Assembly (NCBI GenBank): GCA_030431825.1
Contig: JAUIIJ010000001.1
Location: 62,001 to 126,000, forward strand
DNA: 64,000 nucleotides
Source: Alphaproteobacteria bacterium
Lineage (GTDB): Bacteria; Pseudomonadota; Alphaproteobacteria; Rhodobacterales; Rhodobacteraceae
Reading direction: 5' to 3'
The notes beneath the pieces are model-generated. The model did no database searches. It was not told the DNA's origin and saw nothing but the letters and a program-made list of their open reading frames with translations. Both the position numbers and the translations under genes were made by a program. Numbering within the stretch: position 1 is the first letter of the stretch; the number at the start of each line of letters is the position of its first letter. Of the stretch, positions 7,234 through 16,500 are shown in pieces.

Positions 7234-8415
7234 ATGAGCAATACCGAGCGGCTGGAAACGGCCCAGGAAGGTGCGCCCGTGGTTCGGGAAGTGAAGCAGG
7301 CGATGGCCGGCTTCGTAAGCGAATTCAAGGGCTTTCAAAGCGAGATGAATATGAAACTTCAAAAAGCAGAAGAGCGACTGACCATGCTGGATCGTAAATC
7401 ACAACTCGCGGCACGTCCGCGCCTGTCCGCCGCAGCCGAGGAGACGGCTCCGCATCAGAAGGCGTTCAATGCCTATCTGCGCAGCGGCGATGACGATGGG
7501 CTTCGCGGTCTTGAACTGGCCGGCAAGTCGATGACCACGGCGGTCAACAGCGACGGTGGTTATCTGGTGGATCCGCAGACCTCGGAAACGGTTCAGTCCG
7601 TGCTGCATTCCACGGCATCGCTGCGCTCGATCGCATCGGTGGTGAATGTCGAGGCGACCAGTTTCGACGTGCTGGTGGATCATTCCGATGTCGGCGCCGG
7701 CTGGGCGACCGAAGCAGGGACACAGGCCGAGACCGATACGCCGCAGATCGATCGCATCGCCATCCCGCTGCATGAGCTGAGTGCCTTGCCCAAGGCGAGC
7801 CAGCGTCTGCTGGATGACAGCGCCTTTGACATCGAGGGCTGGCTGGCGTCGCGCATCGCCGACAAGTTCGCGCGTGCCGAGGCCGCTGCGTTCATCACCG
7901 GCGATGGTGTGGACAAGCCGCGCGGCATTCTCAGCCATGCGACGATCGAAAACGACAACTGGGCCTGGGGCAGCGTCGGCTATATCGCCAGCGGTGTCGA
8001 TGGCGATGTCGGACCCGGCGACGCGATTGTCGACCTGGTTTACGCCCTGGGCGCGCAATACCGAGCAAACGCCACCTTTGTGATGAACTCCAAGACCGCC
8101 GGTCTGGTGCGCAAGCTCAAGGATGCCGATGGCCGGTTCCTGTGGTCCGATGGTCTCGCGGCGGGTGAACCCGCGCGTCTGATGGGTTATCCGGTGGTGA
8201 TTGCCGAGGATATGCCCGATGCCGCCAGCGAGTCGTTCTCGATCGCTTTCGGTGATTTCAACGCCGGTTACACGATTGCCGAACGTCCTGACCTGCGCGT
8301 GCTGCGTGATCCGTTCAGCGCCAAGCCGCATGTTCTGTTTTATGCGACCAAGCGCGTCGGCGGCGATGTTTCGGACTTTGCCGCGATCAAGTTGCTGAAA
8401 TTCGGCACGTCCTAA
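7234..8415 (+). CDS. g5: GTA major capsid protein (g5)
   Basis: HK97-fold major capsid protein, 393 residues. The first ~75 residues are a charged coiled coil (EFKGFQSEMNMKLQKAEERL), the usual scaffolding delta-domain removed by the g4 protease. The mature domain contains the family landmarks GGYLVDPQTSETVQ, the SLRSIASVVNV strand, a P-loop-rich core with AAFITGDGVDKPRGIL, NATFVMNSKTAGLVRKLKD and the LMGYPVVIAEDMP strand near the C-terminus. The ATG lies 36 bases after g4. A stable hairpin follows the stop codon. The identification is secure and the protein is the best marker to compare with other GTA lineages. Confidence 0.95.
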   Translation: MSNTERLETAQEGAPVVREVKQAMAGFVSEFKGFQSEMNMKLQKAEERLTMLDRKSQLAARPRLSAAAEETAPHQKAFNAYLRSGDDDGLRGLELAGKSMTTAVNSDGGYLVDPQTSETVQSVLHSTASLRSIASVVNVEATSFDVLVDHSDVGAGWATEAGTQAETDTPQIDRIAIPLHELSALPKASQRLLDDSAFDIEGWLASRIADKFARAEAAAFITGDGVDKPRGILSHATIENDNWAWGSVGYIASGVDGDVGPGDAIVDLVYALGAQYRANATFVMNSKTAGLVRKLKDADGRFLWSDGLAAGEPARLMGYPVVIAEDMPDAASESFSIAFGDFNAGYTIAERPDLRVLRDPFSAKPHVLFYATKRVGGDVSDFAAIKLLKFGTS

Positions 8416-8426
8416 TCCGTGCCGGA

Positions 8427-8452
8427 CGCGGGGCCAATTGACCGGTCCCGCG
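8427..8452 (+). other. Hairpin immediately after the capsid gene
   Basis: CGCGGGGCC at 8427-8435 pairs with GGTCCCGCG at 8444-8452 (nine pairs, one of them G-U; loop aattgacc). It begins 11 bases after the capsid stop and has no U-tail. It lies in a 165-base gap, the longest in the tail-ward half of the cluster, and may stabilise the capsid mRNA or partly end transcription. Confidence 0.45.
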
Positions 8453-8580
8453 GTGGGCGCGCGCCATTCCAGACCCTTCATGTTGTCTAGCTGCTCCCCT
8501 CCGTCCGAGCAATGTGAGGCGGCGCGCGTCCATCAAACCAGAACGAACCGGCCCGGAGGGGTCCGAGCTTGCGGAGTGAT

Positions 8581-9183
8581 ATGATGATGTTGATCGAAGA
8601 GACCACCGTGCCTGACGCGGCGCTGCCGGTGGCGGAGTTCAGGGCGCATTTGCGGCTTGGTACCGGGTTCGGTGACGAGAGCCTGCAGGACGGTGTTCTG
8701 AACGGGTTCCTGCGGGCGGCAATCGCGGCGATCGAGGCGCGGACCGGAAAGGTGCTGATCTCGCGGGATTTCACCTGGACATTGACCGGCTGGCGCGATC
8801 GCGCGGGACAGGTGTTGCCGGTTGCCCCGGTGAACACCATCAATCAGGTGCTTCTGATCGACGAAATCGACATGGAATCCGAACTGGCCGGTGATGCGTT
8901 TCGTCTGGAACGCGACAGCGAGCGTCCGCGGCTGCGTCCGGCAGGTTCGCTTTTGCCGATGATCAGGACCGGTGGTTCGGTGCGTATCGCCTTCACCGCG
9001 GGATTCGCGGAAAGCTGGGGCGGGTTGCCTGCCGATCTTGGCCACGCGGTGATGTTGCTCGCGGCGCATTACTACGAGCATCGCAATGAAAGTTCGCTGA
9101 GCGACGGCAGCATGCCGTTTGGCGTGAGCAGCCTGATCCAGCGATATCGCGTGATGCGGATCGGCGTCGGGGTGGCGCGATGA
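8581..9183 (+). CDS. g6: GTA head-tail adaptor (g6)
   Basis: Head-tail connector that binds below the portal; the sequence belongs to the phiE125 gp8/HK97 gp6-like group used for RcGTA g6. The 200-residue product has the helical N-terminal pattern (ALPVAEFRAHLRLGTGF... LRAAIAAIEARTGKVL), a middle beta part (RDFTWTLTGWRDR, VLPVAPVNTI), and the closing helix LGHAVMLLAAHYYEHRNE, which is characteristic. ATGs at 8581, 8584 and 8587 are all possible; GGAG at 8573-8576 fits 8581 or 8584 best. Its stop overlaps g7 by four bases (ATGA). Assignment by motif pattern and synteny. Confidence 0.87.
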   Translation: MMMLIEETTVPDAALPVAEFRAHLRLGTGFGDESLQDGVLNGFLRAAIAAIEARTGKVLISRDFTWTLTGWRDRAGQVLPVAPVNTINQVLLIDEIDMESELAGDAFRLERDSERPRLRPAGSLLPMIRTGGSVRIAFTAGFAESWGGLPADLGHAVMLLAAHYYEHRNESSLSDGSMPFGVSSLIQRYRVMRIGVGVAR

Positions 9184-9518
9184 GCGGGGTGCGCCTTGGC
9201 CGGAAACTGTTGCTTGAGGCCCCGCGCCGGGTGCCGGATGGCGCTGGCGGGTATTCCGAGAACTGGGAGGTTCTTGGGGAGTTGTGGGCCGATGTCCGCA
9301 GCCGGACGGGGCGCGAACGAAACGAGTCGGGCGTCGTGGTGTCGTCTGTTGGTTATCGCATCGTCGTTCGCGGCGCGCCGCACGGCGCGTTGGCAAGACC
9401 GATGCCCAACCAGAGGTTTCGCGACGGCGCACGCCTGTTCGTGATCCGGGCCGTGACAGAGCGCGATGCCGACGGTCGTTACCTGACATGCTTTGCGGAT
9501 GAGGAGGTCGTGGCATGA
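9180..9518 (+). CDS. g7: GTA head closure/stopper protein (g7)
   Basis: A 112-residue small beta-barrel protein in the position of RcGTA g7, the stopper between adaptor and tail. It resembles SPP1 gp16-like head-tail joining proteins: GRKLLLEAPRRVPDGAGGYSENW then LWADVRSRTGRER and a final strand RLFVIRAVTERDADGRYLTC. Both ends overlap neighbours by four bases (ATGA at 9180 and 9515), so translation is tightly coupled with g6 and g8. Individual similarity is weak, but the order adaptor-stopper-terminator is diagnostic. Confidence 0.85.
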   Translation: MSGVRLGRKLLLEAPRRVPDGAGGYSENWEVLGELWADVRSRTGRERNESGVVVSSVGYRIVVRGAPHGALARPMPNQRFRDGARLFVIRAVTERDADGRYLTCFADEEVVA

Positions 9519-9928
9519 GTTATGCAATGGCGAGCGCACTGCAGGCGGCCGTGTATCAGCGTCTTCGGGATGATCCGGATCTGAGCGCGCTGGTTGGCGA
9601 TGCGATTTTCGATGCAGCACCGGAAGGCGAACTTCCCGAGCTGTACGTGACGCTGGGCACGGAGACGGTTCGTGACCGGTCGGATGTTGTCGGCACGGGG
9701 GCGGAGCATCGCTTTACCGTGTCGGTGATCAGTGCCGCCGCCGGGTTCGGCGTAGCCAAGGACGCCGCCGGTGCGGTGAGCGACGCGTTGTCCGATGCCC
9801 GTCCGGCCCTGAGCCGGGGCCGCGTGGTCGGCCTGTGGTTCGAGAGGGCCCAGGCGCGCAGGACCGGCACGGCGGGTCGCATCAGGCAGATCGACCTGCG
9901 ATTTCGCGCGCGTCTCGAAGACAACTGA
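9515..9928 (+). CDS. g8: GTA tail terminator (g8, DUF3168)
   Basis: DUF3168 family protein of 137 residues, which caps the tail tube and joins it to the head. Typical features are the opening helix ALQAAVYQRLRDDPDLSALVGDAIFD, the strand LPELYVTLGTETVRDRSD, the central EHRFTVSVISAA strand, and the closing strand AGRIRQIDLRFRARLED. Start overlaps g7 by four bases. It is followed by 25 bases containing TCGGAGAAACG, the ribosome-binding site of the tail tube gene. Confidence 0.87.
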   Translation: MSYAMASALQAAVYQRLRDDPDLSALVGDAIFDAAPEGELPELYVTLGTETVRDRSDVVGTGAEHRFTVSVISAAAGFGVAKDAAGAVSDALSDARPALSRGRVVGLWFERAQARRTGTAGRIRQIDLRFRARLEDN

Positions 9929-9953
9929 ACACTGATTTTTTCGGAGAAACGAT

Positions 9954-10367
9954 ATGGCTGCCCAGAACGGAAAAGACCTGTTGGTGAAAGTCGACATGAC
10001 CGGCGATGGCCTGTTTGAAACCATTGCCGGGCTGCGCGCGACGCGCGTCAGCTTCAATGCGGAGACCGTGGATGTCACGAGTCTCGAAAGCCAGGGTGGA
10101 TGGCGTGAATTGCTCTCGGGGGCGGGTGTCAAATCTGCTGCGATCTCGGGGTCGGGCGTATTCAAGGACGCAAGCACCGACGAGCGCGCGCGGCAATTGT
10201 TCTTTGATGGTGAAACCCCGGAGTTCCAGGTTGTGATTCCGGAGTTCGGCATCGTGGAGGGGCCGTTTCAGGTGACGGCGATCGAGTATGCCGGGAGCCA
10301 CAACGGCGAAGCGACATACGAGATGTCGATGGCCAGCGCCGGCGCGCTGAACTTTACGGCGCTTTGA
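9954..10367 (+). CDS. g9: GTA major tail tube protein (g9)
   Basis: Major tail protein of the TP901-1 type, 137 residues. It begins AAQNGKDLLVKVD, then FETIAGLRATRVSFNAETVDVTS, the conserved WRELLSGAGVKSAAISGSGVF segment, and a final EGPFQVTAIEYAGSHNGEATYEMSMASAGALNF, all standard for RcGTA-type tail tubes. Stacked hexamers of this protein form the short non-contractile tail. SD GGAGAAACG precedes the ATG. Next gene starts four bases after the stop. Confidence 0.9.
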   Translation: MAAQNGKDLLVKVDMTGDGLFETIAGLRATRVSFNAETVDVTSLESQGGWRELLSGAGVKSAAISGSGVFKDASTDERARQLFFDGETPEFQVVIPEFGIVEGPFQVTAIEYAGSHNGEATYEMSMASAGALNFTAL

Positions 10368-10371
10368 TCCG

Positions 10372-10692
10372 ATGGCCAATCCGTGGACGGGAGAGGTGGC
10401 CCTGATCATCGACGGGCAGCGCCGGGTGCTCAAGCTGACGCTTGGGGCACTGGCCGAGCTGGAACAGACGCTTGAGACACCATCGCTGGTGGCTCTGGTC
10501 GAGCGCTTTGAAAATTCGTCGTTTTCGATGCGCGACGTGATGGCGCTGCTCGCGGCCGGTTTGCGCGGTGGCGGTGTCGATCTGAGCGCAGAGGCGCTCG
10601 GACAGGCCGAAATCGAGGGTGGACCGATGCGGGCTGCGCGGGTGGCGGCAGAATTGCTGGCGCGGGCATTCATGGTGCCCGGCGAAACATGA
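10372..10692 (+). CDS. g10: GTA tail assembly chaperone (g10)
   Basis: A 106-residue protein of the GTA gp10 family (tail assembly chaperone type). It has the characteristic start MANPWTGEVALIIDGQRRVLKLTLGALAELEQTL, where WTGEV and TLGALAELE are strongly conserved, followed by a helical C-terminal half (MRDVMALLAAGLRGGG, AARVAAELLARAFMVPGE). Such proteins coat the tape measure during tail assembly and are usually absent from the mature particle. The stop overlaps the next gene by four bases. Confidence 0.88.
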   Translation: MANPWTGEVALIIDGQRRVLKLTLGALAELEQTLETPSLVALVERFENSSFSMRDVMALLAAGLRGGGVDLSAEALGQAEIEGGPMRAARVAAELLARAFMVPGET

Positions 10693-10892
10693 ACGGCTTT
10701 GACTGGCCGTCGCTGCTGCGGGCGGGCGTGCAGGGGCTGCGGCTGCGGCCTGACGAGTTCTGGCGCCTGACCCCTGCGGAATTGCGGCTGATGCTGGGGC
10801 AGGGCGGAGCGGGTTCCGCCCTGTCGCGGAGCGGGCTGGACGCGCTCCTGGAGGCGTATCCGGACAGGCAACGAGGAGACGGCGATGAGTGA
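10689..10892 (+). CDS. GTA small tail assembly chaperone (g10.1)
   Basis: A 67-residue protein with the motif DWPSLLRAGVQGLRLRPDEFWRLTPAELRLMLG, typical of the second small tail chaperone (TAC_6 type) placed between g10 and the tape measure in GTA and related phages. In many tailed phages the two chaperones come from a frameshift; here they are two separate overlapping genes (four bases overlap with g10, eight with g11), so no slippage is needed. The short size means it is easily missed. Confidence 0.85.
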   Translation: MNGFDWPSLLRAGVQGLRLRPDEFWRLTPAELRLMLGQGGAGSALSRSGLDALLEAYPDRQRGDGDE

Positions 10893-11544
10893 TCGCGATG
10901 GAATAGCCAATCTTGAGGATCAGGCAGAGGCGCTGGAAGACAGCCTTGGCGCGGCGGCAAACATGGCGGCGGGATTCGACAGCGAGCTGCGTCGCGTTCG
11001 CGACGCGTTGTCGGCAACCGGCAAGGACGTGTCGACGCTCGAACGGGGGATGTCCAAGGGGCTGCGGCGGGCCTTTGACGGCTTGGTGTTTGACGGAATG
11101 AAGCTGTCGGACGCGTTGGAGACCGTCGCAAAGTCGATGATACAAACCACGTATTCCGCTGCCGTCAAGCCGGTTGCGAACCATTTCGGGGGCCTGCTCG
11201 CGGATGGTGTCAACGGGATTGTCGAGGGATTGCTGCCATTTGCAGATGGCGGCAGCTTTTCACAGGGCCGCGTCATGCCTTTTGCCAACGGCGGAATCGT
11301 ATCCGGCCCGGTGACATTTCCGATGCGCGGGGGAACCGGATTGATGGGTGAAGCCGGCCCCGAAGCGATCATGCCGCTGGCGCGCGGAGCGGATGGCAAG
11401 CTGGGCGTGCGGAGCGCCGGCGGTGGCGCGGTCAGCGTCGTGATGAATATCTCGACACCTGATGTGCGGGGCTTCCAGCGAAGCCAAGGCCAGATTGCCG
11501 CGCAGATGAGCCGGGCGCTGAGCCGTGGCAATCGCAATCGGTAA
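10885..11544 (+). CDS. g11: GTA tail tape measure protein (g11)
   Basis: Tail length ruler, 219 residues, which is very short compared with siphophage tape measures and fits the short GTA tail. The N-terminal ~90 residues are helical (NLEDQAEALEDSLGAAANMAAGFDSEL...). The middle is glycine-rich and hydrophobic (HFGGLLADGVNGIVEGLLPFADGG). The C-terminal third has the lambda-type signature GGIVSGPVTFPMRGGTGLMGEAGPEAIMPLARGADGKLGV and ends with NISTPDVRGFQRSQGQIAAQMSRAL. Start overlaps g10.1 by eight bases. Identification is secure. Confidence 0.9.
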   Translation: MSDRDGIANLEDQAEALEDSLGAAANMAAGFDSELRRVRDALSATGKDVSTLERGMSKGLRRAFDGLVFDGMKLSDALETVAKSMIQTTYSAAVKPVANHFGGLLADGVNGIVEGLLPFADGGSFSQGRVMPFANGGIVSGPVTFPMRGGTGLMGEAGPEAIMPLARGADGKLGVRSAGGGAVSVVMNISTPDVRGFQRSQGQIAAQMSRALSRGNRNR

Positions 11545-11567
11545 TCGGACGACAAGGGGAGAACAGG

Positions 11568-12200
11568 ATGAACTTTCACGAAGTGAGATTCCCGGCTTCG
11601 CTGAGCTTTGGCTCGGTCGGTGGACCGGAACGGCGTACCGATGTTGTAACGCTCGCCAACGGTTTCGAAGAGCGCAACACGCCCTGGGCGCATTCCAGAC
11701 GCCGGTATGACGCGGGTCTTGGCATGCGGTCGCTGGATGATGTCGAAACCCTGATCGCGTTTTTCGAGGCGCGCCATGGCCAGATGTTCGGGTTCCGCTG
11801 GAAGGACTGGTCAGATTTCAAATCGGGACGGGCGTCGGCAGATACGACGTTCGACGATCAGGTCATTGCGACGGCGGACGGGGTGCAGTCGGCGTTTCAG
11901 CTGACCAAGACCTATCGCTCTGGCGAATTTTCCTACGCGCGCCCGATCACCAAGCCGGTCGCGGGGACGGTCCGCATCGGCATCGAGCAGGACGAAATGC
12001 GTGAAACGGTGGATTACGAGATCGACCTGACCTCGGGTATCGTCCGGTTCGAGAAACCGCCGGCAAGCAGCATGCGGATCATGGCGGGGTACGAGTTTGA
12101 TGTGCCCGTCCGCTTTGATACCGACCGGGTCCAGACCAGCGTCGCCAGCTTTCAGGCGGGTGATGTTCCCAACGTCCCGGTCGTGGAGGTTCGTGTCTGA
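11568..12200 (+). CDS. g12: GTA distal tail protein (g12, DUF2460)
   Basis: A 210-residue DUF2460 family protein that forms the distal tail ring in RcGTA. Signature stretches are MNFHEVRFPASLSFGSVGGPERRTDVV at the start, the FEARHGQMFGFRWKDWSDFKSG block, and the late DYEIDLTSGIVRF and AGYEFDVPVRFDTD. The ATG at 11568 is preceded by GGGGAGAACAGG. It abuts g13 with a one-base overlap (TGATG). Confidence is high from family plus order. Confidence 0.92.
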   Translation: MNFHEVRFPASLSFGSVGGPERRTDVVTLANGFEERNTPWAHSRRRYDAGLGMRSLDDVETLIAFFEARHGQMFGFRWKDWSDFKSGRASADTTFDDQVIATADGVQSAFQLTKTYRSGEFSYARPITKPVAGTVRIGIEQDEMRETVDYEIDLTSGIVRFEKPPASSMRIMAGYEFDVPVRFDTDRVQTSVASFQAGDVPNVPVVEVRV

Positions 12201-13087
12201 TGGCGGGGATGGACGAGGCGTTCAAGGCGCATGTTGCGACCGGTTTGACGACGTTGTGCCGATGCTGGGCCATCACCCGCAAGGATGGGGAGGTCCTGGG
12301 ATTCACGGATCATGATGTCGCGCTGGAGTTCGAGGGTGTCAGGTTCAAGGCCGATAGCGGATTGTCCGCACGCGCATTGCAGCAAAGCACCGGACTGTCC
12401 GTGGACAATACCGAGGCTCTGGGCGCGTTGAGCGATGCGTCGGTGAAAGCCGAAGACATTGATGCTGGACGCTTTGACGGAGCGGAGGTGCGGGCCTGGC
12501 TGGTGAACTGGGCCGATACCGATGTCCGCTGGTTGCAGTTTCGTGGCTCGATCGGGGAACTTCGGCGGGTTGGCGGCGCGTTTCACGCGGAATTGCGCGG
12601 CCTGACCGAGAACCTGAACAGGTCCGTGGGCCGCATTTACCAGAAACCCTGCACCGCCGTCCTGGGGGATGGGTCCTGCCGCTTCACGCTTGATACACCC
12701 GGATATCGCGATGAGCGCGCGGTCGAGCAGGTTTCCGATGGTCTCAGTTTCACGTGGGGCGACATGCGTGAGTTTGAACCCGGGTGGTTCCTGCGCGGTC
12801 GTCTTACCGTTCTGAGCGGTCCGGCGCAGGGCTTGTGGGGGATGATCCGACAGGACCGGTTTATCGGCGAAAAGCGCCAGATCGAGTTGTGGGAACCGAT
12901 CCGCGCCGCGGTCAACCACGGAGACATGGTGCGCCTTGATGCAGGGTGTGACAAGCGCATGGAAACCTGTCGTCTGAAATTCAACAATCTTTTGAATTTC
13001 CAGGGTTTTCCTGATCTTCCCGGAGAGGACTGGGTGATGGCCGTGCCCAAGCAGAGCCGTCGGAACACCGGCGGGAGCCGCAGATGA
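12200..13087 (+). CDS. g13: GTA tail hub protein (g13, DUF2163)
   Basis: A 295-residue protein of the DUF2163/BR0599 family that forms the tail hub at the baseplate. N-terminal signature TTLCRCWAITRKDGEVLGFTDHDVALEF is classic; the C-terminal domain contains four regularly placed cysteines, Cys151, Cys160, Cys250 and Cys257, in the frames PCTAVLGDGSC and GCDKRMETC, followed by FNNLLNFQGFPDLPGEDW. In the RcGTA particle structure the equivalent cysteines were reported to hold an iron-sulfur cluster, and the conserved spacing here fits that. The stop overlaps g14 by four bases. Confidence 0.92.
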   Translation: MAGMDEAFKAHVATGLTTLCRCWAITRKDGEVLGFTDHDVALEFEGVRFKADSGLSARALQQSTGLSVDNTEALGALSDASVKAEDIDAGRFDGAEVRAWLVNWADTDVRWLQFRGSIGELRRVGGAFHAELRGLTENLNRSVGRIYQKPCTAVLGDGSCRFTLDTPGYRDERAVEQVSDGLSFTWGDMREFEPGWFLRGRLTVLSGPAQGLWGMIRQDRFIGEKRQIELWEPIRAAVNHGDMVRLDAGCDKRMETCRLKFNNLLNFQGFPDLPGEDWVMAVPKQSRRNTGGSRR

Positions 13088-13527
13088 CTGAAATTGTTGT
13101 AGACGCTGCGCGCGGATGGCTCGGGACGCCGTATCGGCATCAGGCTGCCTGCCGCGGGGCGGGCACCGACTGTCTCGGGCTGGTGCGTGGGGTGTGGCGC
13201 GAGGTCATGGGAAGCGAACCCGAGGTGCCGCCGGCATACTCAATGGACTGGTCCGAGCCGCAAGGCCAGGAAAGGCTCTGGCAGGCGGCAACGCGGCATT
13301 TATGCGAGCAGCCGGGCAATGCCGGCAACCCGGAAATCGGGGATGTCATCCTGTTCAGGATGCGCAGCGGGGCAGTCGCAAAACATCTGGGTATCGTGTC
13401 AGCAGTCGGCGAGCGACCGGCCTTCGTTCATGCCTATGAACGATATGGCGTCGTCGAGAGCCGGCTGAGCGATCCGTGGCGCCGGCGTATCGTCGCGCGT
13501 TTCAAATTTCCTCTGGAGGCTAAGTGA
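13084..13527 (+). CDS. g14: GTA cell-wall peptidase (g14, NlpC/P60)
   Basis: NlpC/P60 cysteine peptidase, 147 residues, carried at the tail tip and thought to open the recipient cell wall during DNA delivery. The catalytic triad is visible: Cys30 in GTDCLGLVRG, His101 in AKHLGIV, and His116 in FVHAYE. The GWLGTPYRHQ opening is typical of the phage-type subgroup. Four-base overlap with g13 at the start; the stop overlaps the g15 start codon by one base. Active-site residues are intact, so it should be functional. Confidence 0.92.
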   Translation: MTEIVVDAARGWLGTPYRHQAACRGAGTDCLGLVRGVWREVMGSEPEVPPAYSMDWSEPQGQERLWQAATRHLCEQPGNAGNPEIGDVILFRMRSGAVAKHLGIVSAVGERPAFVHAYERYGVVESRLSDPWRRRIVARFKFPLEAK

Positions 13528-16500
13528 TGGCGACGATTCTTCTTTCGGCCGTAGGTGCGGCTATTGGTGGTTCGATCGGTGGCACTGTTGCCGGGCTTTC
13601 GTCGGCGGTGATCGGTCGGGCCGTTGGGGCCACGCTTGGTCAGGTCATCGACCAGCGCCTGTTGGGGCAGGGATCAGAGGCGGTGGAAACCGGACGTGTC
13701 GACCGGTTCCGGCTGACACAGTCCGGCGACGGCAATCCGATCGCGCAGGTCTACGGACGGATGCGTGTCGGCGGACAGGTGATCTGGGCCTCGGATTTTC
13801 TGGAACGACGCAGTACAACCGGTGGTGGCGGTGGTAAGGGGAGCCCGAGTTCGCCGGAAGTCACCAGCTTCAGCTATAGCGTTTCACTGGCGATTGCCGT
13901 CTGCGAAGGTACAATCGCGGGCATCGGGCGGGTCTGGGCGGACGGTGAAGAGGTCGCCCAACGGGACTTGAACATGCGGGTCTATACCGGCACTGACGAC
14001 CAGTTGCCGGATCCGCTGATCGAGGCAATCGAGGGCGAGGGGTTTGTTCCGGCTTATCGTGGAACGGCGTATGTGGTGCTGGAACGGGTGCCGCTGGGGC
14101 GGTTTGGCAACCGTATTCCACAATTCTCGTTCGAGGTTCTGCGGCCCGAGCAAGCGGATTCGCGCACCTATGAAAGCGACCTGGCGCAGTTGGTCAAAGG
14201 CGCCGCGCTGATCCCGGGAACGGGTGAATATGCGCTGGCGACATCGGCGGTTCACTACACCAAGGGGCCGGGGATCAACTGGGCGGCGAATTCCAACAGC
14301 CCCTCTGGAAAAACCGATTTCCTTACGTCGTTTGAGATGCTGAACACCGAGCTGCCCTCCTGCGGTTCGGTCTCGCTCGTTGCGTCGTGGTTCGGCAGCG
14401 ATCTGCGCTGTGGGCAATGTGAGGTCAAGCCGAAGATCGAGAAGAGAGCCAACGAAGGTGGCAACATGCCGTGGCGTGTGGCGGGATTGGATCGGGCGGA
14501 CGCCGACGAGATCGAACGGGAGGACAATCGACCGATCTATGGCGGGACGCCGACCGATCAGTCGGTGATCCAGGCCATTCGCCACGTGAATGCAAAGGGC
14601 GGACGGGTCATGTTCTATCCGTTCATTCTGATGGAGCAGACAGAAGGTAATGGGCTGGAGGATCCATGGACATCCGCCGACAACCAGCCAGCCTTGCCCT
14701 GGCGGGGCCGGATAACGCTGTCGAAAGCGCCGGGACAGATCGGATCGCCAGACGGGACGGCATCGGCCGATCAGGAAGTCGCCAGCTTTTTCGGGACCGC
14801 ACGGGCGTCTGATTTTTCCGTCGTGGGACGGGCCGTCGAATATACCGGTCCGGATGAATGGGGGCTTCGCCGCTTTATCCTGCACTATGCGGCGCTGTGT
14901 GCGGCGGCGGGCGGCGTGCACGCGTTTTGCATCGGGTCGGAAATGCGCGCGCTGACCCAGATACGCGGGGCGTCGGGATTCCCGGCGGTCGAAGAGTTCC
15001 GCGCGCTTGCCGCCGAGGTGCGGGCCTTGCTCGGGCCGGATACACGTATCGGTTATGCGGCGGATTGGAGCGAGTATTTCGGCTACCAGCCGCAGGACGG
15101 CAGCGGGGATCGCTATTTCCACCTCGATCCGCTCTGGGCGGATGAGAATATCGACTTCATCGGGATCGACAACTACATGCCCCTGTCCGACTGGCGGGAG
15201 GGCGACACACATGCGGATGCCCGGTGGGACAGCATTTACAACCTGGACTATCTCGCGGCGAATATCGAGGGCGGCGAAGGTTATGACTGGTACTATCAGT
15301 CGTCAGAGGCAGAGGCCGCCCAGATCAGGACACCGATCGAGGATCAGGCGCATGATGAGCCTTGGGTCTGGCGCTACAAGGACATTCGGAACTGGTGGCA
15401 GAACCCGCATCACGAACGCATCGGCGGCGTCCGCCAGGAGGACCCAACGAACTGGGTGCCCGCGTCCAAGCCGATCTGGTTCACCGAACTTGGATGCGCC
15501 GCGATCGACAAGGGCACCAATCAGCCGAACAAGTTTCTGGACCAGAGGTCATCGGAATCGTCGCTGCCGAAATATTCTGACGGGTCTCGGGATGACCTGA
15601 TCCAGCTGCAATACCTGCGGGCGATGCTGACATACTGGGCTGACCCCGCGAACAATCCGGTGTCCGAGGTTTACGACGATGCGATGATCGATATGGACAA
15701 CGCTTATGTCTGGGCCTGGGATACGCGGCCCTATCCGGCATTCCCGAACAATCTGACCCTGTGGAGCGACGGCGCGATCCAATCCCGTGGGCATTGGCTG
15801 AACGGTCGGGCGGGTGCGCGAACCCTTGCATCTGTCGTTGAAGAGATTTGCCGTCGCTCAGGTGTCACCGAGGTCGATACGTCGAGATTGTTTGGTGTTG
15901 TGCGTGGATATGCGGTTGAAGAGGTCACCTCTGCACGGGCGGCGCTTCAGCCACTGATGCTGCGGTATGGGTTTGACGCGATCGAGCGTGACGGCGTTCT
16001 GAAGTTCGTGATGCGCGGAGCCGGGCGTCCGCATGTGCTGGATGCCGATGCGCTTGCCGTGTCCGGCGATCTGGACGGTACGGTTGAGTACAGCCGCGAG
16101 GCCGAAGCCGAGATGACCGGCCGGGTGCGCCTGCGTTTCGTGCAATCGGGTGCGGATCATGAGATTGTCGCCGAGGAGGCGGTTCTGGCGGACACGTCCA
16201 CACATTCGGTTACATCATCGGAGCTTCAGCTTGCGATGACACGCTCGGAAGGCCGGCAGGTAGCCGAACGATGGCTGGCGGAAGCGCGTGTGTCGCGCGA
16301 GGCGGCCCGGTTTGCACTGCCGCCATCGTTGATGCACCTGGGGGCCGGCGATGTCGTCCGTCTCGATACCGATCAGGAAGACGCGCACGCGGTGTACCGC
16401 GTTGACCGGGTCGAGCAATCCGAATTGCAACTGCTTGAGACGGTGCGGGTCGAGCGTGACATCTACAAGACCTCTGATCTGCAAGAGGAGGTTCCCGGAG

